Of a DNA stretch of 7,475 nucleotides, positions 1 through 5,592 are shown in pieces (within the stretch, counting starts at the first letter, position 1; the number at the start of each line of letters is the position of its first letter). A model generated the notes under the pieces. It saw only the letters and a program-made list of their open reading frames with translations, had not been told where the DNA came from and did not search any database. The stretch comes from Miltoncostaeaceae bacterium (GTDB lineage: Bacteria; Actinomycetota; Thermoleophilia; Miltoncostaeales; Miltoncostaeaceae), in the NCBI GenBank assembly GCA_030598075.1, contig JAUVQP010000075.1:1-7475 (forward strand). The letters are read 5' to 3'. Both the position numbers and the translations under genes were made by a program.

Positions 1-23
1 AAGCCGGGTCAGAAACCCCCGTA

Positions 24-38
24 GCGAGCCGGGCTCGC
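24..38. repeat. Short perfect inverted repeat, function unknown
   Basis: GCGAGCC and GGCTCGC face each other around a single central G, giving 7-bp perfect arms. It lies in the gene-free left edge, about 220 bases downstream of the CBS gene's stop. It could be a protein-binding dyad or a hairpin from a transcript leaving the window. No T-run follows on either strand, so it is not a textbook terminator. Such short dyads also occur by chance in DNA this GC-rich. Confidence 0.3.
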
Positions 39-246
39 GGCGACGGCGGGTCAGCGCCGCCCCCTGGGGAGCGCCTTCCCGATGCATGAGGTCGGGCGAA
101 TCTGCATGGAGCGCGCCACGATAGCGGCAGCCTCCCCCACGTCGACCGCCGATCGAGAGGCTGTCTCAGGGAGATCCGGACCGTCCGCCGTGCCGCGGGC
201 GCCCTGTCCGTGCCCCCGGGGTTTTCTCAAGGCGACGCACGCCGGC

Positions 247-260
247 GCCCCCGACGGGGC
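247..260 (-). terminator. Possible hairpin terminator after the CBS gene
   Basis: GCCCC and GGGGC form a 5-bp GC stem around a 4-base loop, starting one base after the TAG of the CBS-domain gene. The position is right for the end of the minus-strand gene run. No T-tract follows on the minus strand, so intrinsic termination is doubtful. The rest of 1-261 holds no gene I can support: the open frames there give Pro/Arg/Ala-rich peptides without family resemblance. Confidence 0.3.
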
Positions 261-261
261 A

Positions 262-762
262 CTAGCCGCGAAGCGCCCCGCAGGCCTCGAGGAGGCTCTG
301 GGCGACATCGGCTATGCGGACCACGCCGCGAACTCGCCCATCGGAATCCGTCACGGGCAGCGCGTCCGGCGCCTGATGCAAGAAGATCTCAGCCGCGTGG
401 GACTCGGAATCGGTGGCGCGGAGCGTCTCCGGATCGCGCACCATGACGCTGTCGACCCGAAGCTCGGCCGCGTCGGCCGCCCTCCGGAGCAGCGAGGCGA
501 AGTCCTTCGTGAGGAACCCCGTGTGGTGCAGTTCCTTGAGGTAGGGCGGAAAGATGGCGCCGATCACGTCGCGCTCGGAGAGAAACCCGACCAAGCGCCC
601 CTCGCTGTCGGCGACCGCGAGCCCGCCGCCGGCGGCGGCGATGCGCCCCGCGGCGTCGACGAGGCGATCGGACGCGCGCAACGGCGCGTCCCTGTGGATG
701 AGGTCCTCCAGAGGGCGGGGAGAAAGGCCCCCGGGGGGGCCGGCTGGCGAATCGTCAGACAA
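262..762 (-). CDS. Two-CBS-domain protein, probable ligand-sensing partner of the upstream transporter
   Basis: This is a 166-residue soluble protein made almost entirely of a CBS (cystathionine beta-synthase) pair, a Bateman module that in known families binds AMP, ATP, SAM or related ligands. CBS1 spans about residues 17-70 (GRLVGFLSERDVIGAI, a typical strand-helix end). A linker at about 71-100 carries FPPYLKELHHTGFLTKDF, and CBS2 spans about 103-160 (VDSVMVRDPETLRATDS, then GRVRGVVRIADV). No enzyme or DNA-binding domain is attached, so it probably acts through a partner. It starts with TTG, 4 bases after the stop of the ArsB/NhaD-type transporter, with only a weak GGGG upstream, which suggests translational coupling. 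The first 15 residues are Pro/Gly-rich and could be over-called, but no ATG or GTG near the CBS start offers a better choice. A role in gating or regulating the transporter is inferred from position only. Confidence 0.85.
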   Translation of the reverse strand: MSDDSPAGPPGGLSPRPLEDLIHRDAPLRASDRLVDAAGRIAAAGGGLAVADSEGRLVGFLSERDVIGAIFPPYLKELHHTGFLTKDFASLLRRAADAAELRVDSVMVRDPETLRATDSESHAAEIFLHQAPDALPVTDSDGRVRGVVRIADVAQSLLEACGALRG

Positions 763-766
763 GGGG

Positions 767-2029
767 CTACCCCAGTTGGAGGAGGATCAAGGGCCAGGCC
801 GTGCCGAGCAACATCGACGCGATCGTGGCCGGCACACCAATCTTGAGGAAGCGTATGAACGACAGCTTACGCCCCGCCCGGGCGACCGATCCCGACGCCA
901 CGAGGTTGGCGCTCGCCGCGATCAGAGTGAGGTTCCCCCCGTAGCAGGCGCCGATCGAGAGCGCCCACCAGCGGGTGTCGTCTCCGTCGCCCGAGAGGCT
1001 CTCGACCACAGGAACCATGGCGGTGGTGAAGGGGATGTTGTCCACGAAGCCGCTTCCGATCGCGGAGAGCCACGCGATGCCGAGCACCTCGGCCGTCTTG
1101 TCGCCGTCGGTCGTGTCTCTCAGCCAGTCCGCGACGGTGTCCAGCACTCCGTTGACCTGGAGCGCGCCGACGAGGACGAAGAGGCCCACGAAGAAGAACA
1201 GGGTCGGCCACTCGATCGCCGCGAGCGGCTTCTCGATCTCGAGACGCCCGACGAGAAGGAAGAGCGCCGCCCCGGAGAGCGCGATCGTGGCGGGCTCCAG
1301 TCCGAGGGCCTGGTGCGCGAAGAAACCCACGATCGTCAGGCCGAGCACCACGAGGATCGTCACGACGTCGCGCGTGGACCCCAGGCCGGCCTTCGCGTCG
1401 AGGCTCTCGAGCTGAAGCACCCGCGACGGCTCGGGGTTGAGCTGTTTGCGGTACGCGAAGAACAGGCCGACGGTCACGAGCGCGTAGGCGACGACCGCGG
1501 GCGGCCCGACGTTGATCAGGAAGTCGTTGAAGCCAAGCCCGCTGGCGCCCGCGATGATGATGTTGGGCGGGTCTCCGATGAGCGTCGCCGCGCCCCCGAT
1601 GTTGCTGGCGATGACCTCGGCGACGATGAGGGGGATCGGGTCGAGGTCCAACGCGTCGGCGATGACGAAGGTGATCGGTACGACGAGCAGCACCGTGGTG
1701 ACGTTGTCGAGAAACGCCGACATGAAGGCCGTCGCTCCCGTCAACCCGAAGATCAGGGCCGCCGGGCGCCCGCGCGAGAGTTGGCCCACGCGGATCGCGG
1801 CGTAGGTGAACACGCCGGTTTGCTCGGCGCCCCAGACCAGGATCATCATGCCGGCGAGAAGCCCGAGAACCTGCCAGTCGACGGCCTCGATCGCCTCCTG
1901 CTCGTCGATGAGGCCCACGAGCACCGCGATGCCCGCGCCGATCAGGGCGACCTTGGTCCGGTGGATCCTCTCGCTGGCCACGATGGCCAGGACGAGGGCG
2001 AACAGGATGACTGCGACGGTCCCTTCCAC
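767..2029 (-). CDS. ArsB/NhaD-type ion transporter (IT superfamily, SLC13/P-protein-like)
   Basis: This is a 420-residue inner-membrane transporter with about 10-12 hydrophobic segments. The internal two-fold repeat of the ion transporter superfamily is visible. SAFLDNVTTVLLVVP (104-118) pairs with SGFVDNIPFTTAMVP (326-340). Likewise SNIGGAATLIGDPPNIII (142-159) pairs with GGNLTLIAASANLVA (364-378). The ERIHRTKVALIGA segment after TM1 and the GDPPN motif are typical of the ArsB/NhaD/P-protein branch. Known members move Na+ against H+, arsenite, or carboxylates, and the sequence alone does not settle the substrate. I place the start at GTG 2029 because GAGGGGAG lies just upstream and the protein then begins at TM1. 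An ATG-less extension to 2104 would add 25 Cys/Arg/Ala-rich residues with no ribosome site. The gene follows the antiporter regulator by 126 bases and precedes the CBS gene by 4, so a monovalent-cation role is the best contextual guess. Confidence 0.88.
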   Translation of the reverse strand: MEGTVAVILFALVLAIVASERIHRTKVALIGAGIAVLVGLIDEQEAIEAVDWQVLGLLAGMMILVWGAEQTGVFTYAAIRVGQLSRGRPAALIFGLTGATAFMSAFLDNVTTVLLVVPITFVIADALDLDPIPLIVAEVIASNIGGAATLIGDPPNIIIAGASGLGFNDFLINVGPPAVVAYALVTVGLFFAYRKQLNPEPSRVLQLESLDAKAGLGSTRDVVTILVVLGLTIVGFFAHQALGLEPATIALSGAALFLLVGRLEIEKPLAAIEWPTLFFFVGLFVLVGALQVNGVLDTVADWLRDTTDGDKTAEVLGIAWLSAIGSGFVDNIPFTTAMVPVVESLSGDGDDTRWWALSIGACYGGNLTLIAASANLVASGSVARAGRKLSFIRFLKIGVPATIASMLLGTAWPLILLQLG

Positions 2030-2113
2030 CGGCTCCCCTCGGGCGCGAGCGCAGGCCGTACCCGCGAGCATCGGCGCGCAGGCATGCCCGGGTCGGGCGA
2101 GCACGCTATCGGA

Positions 2114-2127
2114 CGGGGCCTGCCCCG
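2114..2127 (-). terminator. GC hairpin between the antiporter regulator and the transporter
   Basis: CGGGG and CCCCG form a 5-bp stem around a 4-base loop, about 29 bases past the TAG of the KhtT-like gene. There is no T-run after it. It could attenuate or stabilise the transcript between the antiporter pair and the transporter. A loose TAGCGT on the minus strand (2108-2103) could be a -10 element for a separate transporter promoter, but I see no matching -35. Confidence 0.25.
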
Positions 2128-2155
2128 GACCGCGGAGCGGGCCTCGCCGGGCCGC

Positions 2156-2647
2156 CTAGGCGGGCGGGCCCTCCGCGACGAGCCGATTGATCTGATCGAA
2201 GGTGTCCGGCCGCCCGATGACGATGAGGGTGTCAGCGGCGCGGAGCAGCTCTTCGGGGTGCGGTGTGGCGAGCGAGCCCGACTCGCGCAGGATGGCCACG
2301 ATCGTGGCCCCCGTGGTCGAGCGGATGCGACAGGTGGCCACGGTGAGCCCCACAAGGGGACTGTCCTCGGGCAGCTCGATCCACTCCATGACCAGGTCCT
2401 TGACCGCGACCTCGAGATCCTTGACGAGTTGAGGGCGGTACATGACCCCGCCGAGGATCGCGCCGAGGCTGCGCGCCTCCTCGTCGGTGAGGACGATGTC
2501 GTGCGGCTCCCCGTCCTTCTCGCGGTAGTGGTAGAGCTCGCGCATGCCGTCCACATGAACGATCACGGAGACCCGCTCATCCCGCGACGTCTCGATAGAG
2601 AACTTGCTGCCCACACCGGGCAGGCGCGTCTCTGTGACCTCAAGCAT
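2156..2647 (-). CDS. khtT-like: KhtT-like regulatory subunit of the cation/proton antiporter (TrkA-C domain)
   Basis: This is a 163-residue cytosolic protein. Residues 1-75 form the KhtT-type N-terminal region (EVTETRLPGVGSKFSIET, the usual opening of the family). Residues about 78-158 form a TrkA-C/RCK-C domain (SPLVGLTVATCRIRSTTGA, then ADTLIVIGRPDTFDQINRLV). In KhtTU systems this subunit binds a nucleotide ligand such as c-di-AMP through the RCK-C domain and gates K+/H+ exchange by the membrane partner. I chose ATG 2647 because AAGGAGG sits 8 bases upstream; an earlier in-frame start at 2671 would add eight residues and place the site inside the gene. The start overlaps the antiporter's last codons by 8 bases, so the two are translationally coupled, as expected for a complex. 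The c-di-AMP ligand is carried over from the family and not visible here. Confidence 0.9.
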   Translation of the reverse strand: MLEVTETRLPGVGSKFSIETSRDERVSVIVHVDGMRELYHYREKDGEPHDIVLTDEEARSLGAILGGVMYRPQLVKDLEVAVKDLVMEWIELPEDSPLVGLTVATCRIRSTTGATIVAILRESGSLATPHPEELLRAADTLIVIGRPDTFDQINRLVAEGPPA

Positions 2648-4016
2648 TTCGGCCGCCTCCTTCAGCGCCACCCGTCCGGACGACGCGCCTCGGGAAGAGC
2701 GCGCGCCCGATCGGACGGGACTCCCTCATAAGTACCACCCCGACGACGGCCGTGGCCAGCACGAGCAGTCCCGCGAACGGGCCCACGCGTTCTCGGAACT
2801 CGGCATCGAGGGCGACGCCCGCCACCGCGAGTTGGGCGAGGATGATCGTGAACTCGCCGCGCGGGACCAGCGCCGCGCCGACGTTGACGCCCTGCGGCCG
2901 CGTGAACCCCGTGGCGCGCGCGGCCAGAAAGCCGCCCACGAGCTTGCCGAGGATCGCGATGGGCACCGCGATCGCCAGCCACAGACCGGCCTCGTCCAAC
3001 CGCCCGAGATCCACCTGGAGGCCGAAGGCGAAGAAGAAGATCGCGGCCGCGAAATCACGAAGGCCCATGAGCTGCTGCTCGATCGCGTCGCGCACCGCCG
3101 AGCCGGACAGCAGCACGCCGGCCAGAAGAGCCCCCACGGCCTCCGAGAGGCCGGCGAGATTCGCCAGCGCCGCGCCGCCGACCGCGACGGCCAGCGCGCC
3201 GAGCAGCAACTGCTCGCGGTCGAGGCGCGGCGTGAGGCGGTCGAAGACGTGGTGCGCCCAGCGACTTGCGAGGAGGAACAGCAGCACGAACGCAAGCGCC
3301 AAACCGGCGGTGCCCGCGATGTCCAGCGTGCCCACCGCCTCTCCCGCGGCGAGCGCGGACACCAGACCCAGGAAGACCGCGATCGCCAGGTCCTCGAAGA
3401 CGAGGATCCCCAAGACGAGGTCTGTCTCGTCGTCGGCCAGCCGTCGCAGATCGAAGAGGGCCCGCGTCACGATGCCCGAGCTGCTGATGTAGACCAGCCC
3501 GGCGATGAGCAGGGCCTCCGCTCCCGGCCCCATCAGCAGATAGCCGAGCGCCAGCCCAAGGCCGCCGTTGACCGCGAGGTCGATGAGGCCCCCCGTCGTG
3601 ACCGTCCGTCGCGCTTGGGTCAGCCGCTCGTATGAGAACTCGAGGCCCAGGAAGAACAAGAGGAGGATGACGCCGAGCCGCGAGAGCAGCTCGGTGCCCT
3701 CCGAGGGCTCGACGATCGTCGGCAGCACGGGCGAGAACGGCCCGAGCAGGATGCCCGCGGCGATGAAGACCGGGATCGCCGAGAGCCCGATTCGCCCCGC
3801 GAGGACGCTCGCCAAGGCCAGCAGGGCGAGGACGATGGCCAGATCGGTGAGCTCGAGCAGCTCGGTGGCCCCGGGGTCGACGGTCGCCGGGAGCCACCCT
3901 AACTCGCAGCCGGCTACGTCCTCCCCGTTCGAGCAGCTGTCGTTGCTCGGCCCGCCCCGCAACAGGTCGAAGCCCGAGCCTCCATCCAAGCGGTCGCGGT
4001 TCGCGCCGCCAAACAC
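2640..4016 (-). CDS. khtU-like: CPA2-type K+(Na+)/H+ antiporter, KhtU-like, with an RTX-repeat N-terminal extension of unclear start
   Basis: This is an integral membrane cation/proton antiporter. Counting from GTG 4016 (458 residues), the transporter core runs from about residue 56 to 430 with about 12-13 hydrophobic segments. CPA2 hallmarks are YISSSGIVTRALFDL (176-190), the acidic pair in VFEDLAIAVFL (206-216, E208 and D209), FFFAFGLQVDLG (327-338) and VPRGEFTIILAQL (384-396). It ends shortly after the last helix, with no RCK/KTN domain as in KefB/KefC. That fits a separate regulator such as the KhtT-like protein encoded next, with an 8-base overlap. Residues 1-38 are RTX calcium-binding repeats and not part of the antiporter fold. 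They read through into TM1 by a short linker (LGWLPATVDPGATELLEL). GTG 4016 lies within the repeat array and has no good ribosome site. No ATG, GTG or TTG is found between 3960 and TM1, and the frame is open upstream to the pyrD stop at 4166. The product is secure, the N-terminus is not. Confidence 0.85.
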   Translation of the reverse strand: MFGGANRDRLDGGSGFDLLRGGPSNDSCSNGEDVAGCELGWLPATVDPGATELLELTDLAIVLALLALASVLAGRIGLSAIPVFIAAGILLGPFSPVLPTIVEPSEGTELLSRLGVILLLFFLGLEFSYERLTQARRTVTTGGLIDLAVNGGLGLALGYLLMGPGAEALLIAGLVYISSSGIVTRALFDLRRLADDETDLVLGILVFEDLAIAVFLGLVSALAAGEAVGTLDIAGTAGLALAFVLLFLLASRWAHHVFDRLTPRLDREQLLLGALAVAVGGAALANLAGLSEAVGALLAGVLLSGSAVRDAIEQQLMGLRDFAAAIFFFAFGLQVDLGRLDEAGLWLAIAVPIAILGKLVGGFLAARATGFTRPQGVNVGAALVPRGEFTIILAQLAVAGVALDAEFRERVGPFAGLLVLATAVVGVVLMRESRPIGRALFPRRVVRTGGAEGGGRNA

Positions 4017-4091
4017 GAGGTCGTCGTCGCCTTCGCCGAACAGACGGTCCCTGCCGTTCCGGCCGCTGAGGAAGTCGGGCCCTCCCCCGCC
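3903..4091 (-). repeat. RTX (hemolysin-type calcium-binding) nonapeptide array, in frame with the antiporter
   Basis: Read in the antiporter frame, this stretch encodes six consecutive nine-residue units of the GGxGxDxUx type: GGGPDFLSG, RNGRDRLFG, EGDDDLVFG, GANRDRLDG, GSGFDLLRG and GPSNDSCSN. The key Asp codons fall exactly 27 bases apart (4076, 4049, 4022, 3995, 3968, 3941). It closes with GEDVAGCE, which together with the preceding Cys looks like the C-terminal cap of small secreted RTX proteins in high-GC actinobacteria. Such repeats fold into a parallel beta-roll on binding Ca2+, normally outside the cell. No signal peptide and no standard start codon lie upstream in this frame before the pyrD stop. 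It is therefore either a 3' remnant of a lost RTX gene or a domain captured by the antiporter. Confidence 0.8.
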
Positions 4092-4163
4092 GGGTCGGGA
4101 GTCGCCCCGAGCGCATGCAGTGTCAGACGACGCGCGCGGCGCGGGCGACCCCTTCCGCGGCCG

Positions 4164-5201
4164 CTACCGCGCGGCCAGCGGCGCCACGATGGCCCGCGGC
4201 AGGCCCGGCCCGCGGTAGATCAGGCCGGTGTAGAGCTGCACGAGGTCCGCGCCGGCGTCGAGCTTGTCGACGGCGTCCCGTGGGCCGAAGATCCCGCCCA
4301 CGCCGATGATCGCCAGCCGTCCCCGGGCCCGTTCCGCAGCTCGGCGGATCATCGCGGTGCTCAGCTCCCGGACCGGCCGTCCGCTGACCCCTCCCGGCTC
4401 TCCGGCGCGGGAGGAGGCGAGCCCCTCGCGGGCGATCGTCGTGTTCGAGATGACCAGACCGGCGAGACCGATGTCGAGGGCCAGATCGACGATCTCGTCA
4501 GCCTGCTCGTCGATCAGGTCCGGCGCGAGCTTCACGAGCATGGGCCGCCTTCCGCCGGGCGCCGCCCGCGCCTTGCCGGCGTCGAGGTCGAGCAGACGCC
4601 TCAGGATCGCGTCGAGCGCGTCGGTGTCCTGCAGCGAGCGGAGCCCGGGCGTGTTCGGCGAGCTGACGTTGACCGCCACGTAGTCGGCATGGGGCCAGAG
4701 CCGATCCAAGCTGGCGGAGTAGTCGGCCGGAGCCTCCGCGAGCGGCACGGCGCGCGACTTGCCGATGTTGACCCCGATCGGGATGCGGTGTGCGCGCCGG
4801 CGCGCCCGCGCCAGCCGACCGGCCACCACGGCGGCCCCGTCGTTGTTGAAGCCGAGGCGGTTGATGAGGGCGTCGTCCTCGGTGAGGCGGAAGACGCGAG
4901 GCTTCTCGTTTCCGGGCTGCGGCAGCGCCGTGACCGAGCCGATCTCGGCGAAGCCGAACCCGAGGGCGCCCCACAGAGCGACAGCGCGCGCCGACTTGTC
5001 GAAGCCCGCCGCGAGGCCGACCGGGTTGGGGAACCGGATGCCCATGACCTCACGGGCGGCGCCGGGCGGGGAGAACGGCCGCGGGCCCGCGATGTGCGCG
5101 CCGCGCGCGGCCGCGGCGGCCGCCGAGATCGCGGCCTCGTGGGCCCGCTCCGGGTCGACCCGGAAGAGGGTGGGCCTCACGACCCGCCCGTACAGGCTCA
5201 T
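4164..5201 (-). CDS. pyrD: Dihydroorotate dehydrogenase, class 2 (quinone-dependent)
   Basis: This FMN enzyme oxidises dihydroorotate to orotate, the fourth step of UMP synthesis, passing electrons to membrane quinone. The 345 residues are full length for class 2 and resemble the E. coli enzyme throughout. Landmarks are LAAGFDKSARAV (63-74), the FMN-binding segment; PQPGNEKPRVFRL (94-106) and INRLGFNNDG (113-122); NVSSPNTPGLRSLQ (178-191), whose second Ser (181) matches the class 2 catalytic serine; KLAPD (224-228); SNTT (252-255); and IIGVGGI (298-304) near the FMN phosphate. The N-terminal 40 residues (LYGRVVRPTLFRVDPERAHE) are the helical extension that docks class 2 enzymes to the membrane, absent from class 1. 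ATG 5201 overlaps the stop of the dehydratase gene in ATGA with no clear ribosome site, so coupling is likely. No other pyr gene is in the window. Confidence 0.97.
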   Translation of the reverse strand: MSLYGRVVRPTLFRVDPERAHEAAISAAAAAARGAHIAGPRPFSPPGAAREVMGIRFPNPVGLAAGFDKSARAVALWGALGFGFAEIGSVTALPQPGNEKPRVFRLTEDDALINRLGFNNDGAAVVAGRLARARRRAHRIPIGVNIGKSRAVPLAEAPADYSASLDRLWPHADYVAVNVSSPNTPGLRSLQDTDALDAILRRLLDLDAGKARAAPGGRRPMLVKLAPDLIDEQADEIVDLALDIGLAGLVISNTTIAREGLASSRAGEPGGVSGRPVRELSTAMIRRAAERARGRLAIIGVGGIFGPRDAVDKLDAGADLVQLYTGLIYRGPGLPRAIVAPLAAR

Positions 5202-5476
5202 GCGAGTCGGTCGACCTGGGCCGCGAGGCGGAGATCGTTGTCCGTGACGCCTCCCTCGCTATGGGTGGAAAGCGAGACGGTGACCCGGTTCCACGAGATG
5301 GCGAGATCGGGGTGGTGGTTCATCGCCTCCGCGGGCTCCGCGACGCGGTTCACGAAGCCGACCGAGCCCATGAAGTCGTCGAACGCGAACTCCTTGGCGA
5401 TGGAGTTACCCCGCTGCTCCCAACCGGGCAGCTGACGCACCGCCTCCGCGATCTCAGCGTCGCTCAGCACCGGCAT
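5198..5476 (-). CDS. phhB: Pterin-4a-carbinolamine dehydratase
   Basis: This small cytosolic enzyme (92 residues, normal for the family) dehydrates 4a-hydroxytetrahydropterin to the quinonoid dihydropterin, recycling the cofactor of aromatic amino acid hydroxylases. The active-site signature is plain: MNHHPDLAISWNRVTVSL (52-69) gives His54, His55 and the following Pro and Trp. LSTHSEGGVTDNDLRLA (69-85) supplies the third His (72) and the conserved Thr-x-x-Asp. The N-terminal LPGWEQRGNSIAKEF (16-30) is also typical. ATG 5476 is preceded by GGGAGG at 8 bases. It leads the minus-strand gene run and is coupled to pyrD by a 4-base overlap. No hydroxylase is seen nearby, and many bacteria carry this gene without one, where it may act on pterin or molybdopterin intermediates. 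Confidence 0.95.
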   Translation of the reverse strand: MPVLSDAEIAEAVRQLPGWEQRGNSIAKEFAFDDFMGSVGFVNRVAEPAEAMNHHPDLAISWNRVTVSLSTHSEGGVTDNDLRLAAQVDRLA

Positions 5477-5509
5477 GACTGTCGCCTCCCATGGTGGCCT
5501 GCGGCCCTC

Positions 5510-5540
5510 AGCCTAGGTCATCCGCGGCCGGGAATCGCAA
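5510..5540 (-). promoter_or_regulatory. Candidate promoter for the dehydratase-pyrD run
   Basis: On the minus strand TTGCGA (5540-5535) and TAGGCT (5515-5510) stand 19 bases apart and resemble -35 and -10 elements; TAGGCT is a common actinobacterial -10. The spacing is one or two bases longer than ideal. A start near 5503 would leave a leader of about 27 bases holding the GGGAGG ribosome site. The call rests on sequence match and position only. Confidence 0.4.
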
Positions 5541-5553
5541 GGGGCGGCCGGCC

Positions 5554-5576
5554 CCTGCCGATACGCTCACGGCAGG
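5554..5576 (+). promoter_or_regulatory. Inverted repeat over a possible -10 element ahead of the DUF6159-type gene
   Basis: CCTGCCG (5554-5560) and CGGCAGG (5570-5576) are perfect 7-bp arms around 9 bases that contain TACGCT (5562-5567), a TANNNT-type -10 for the plus strand. A start near 5575 would give a leader of about 18 bases carrying GGGAGGA. A regulator bound here would block that promoter. A second hairpin, AGGGGC with GCCCCT (5540-5556), shares bases 5554-5556, so the two could not form together in RNA. No clear -35 is visible. Confidence 0.3.
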
Positions 5577-5592
5577 CGTTCTGGGAGGAACC

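Noticed and set aside
205..226. CCCCCGGGG followed by TTTTCTC on the plus strand, like a terminator
   Set aside because: The GC palindrome has no loop and no plus-strand gene ends nearby for it to serve.
51..308. 85-residue minus-strand frame at the left edge
   Set aside because: It overlaps the end of the CBS gene, has Ala/Arg/Pro-rich composition and no ribosome site or recognisable motif.
2030..2104. 25-residue N-terminal extension of the IT-type transporter to position 2104
   Set aside because: The extension is Cys/Arg/Ala-rich, lacks a ribosome site, and the GTG at 2029 has GAGGGGAG just upstream and starts directly at the first helix.
82..2731. Long plus-strand open frames (82-846 and 554-2731) rich in Arg, Glu, Asp and Gly
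   Set aside because: They lie antisense to the CBS, transporter and regulator genes, which have clear family motifs. Long open frames on the opposite strand are expected at this GC content, and the products are low in complexity with no recognisable domain.
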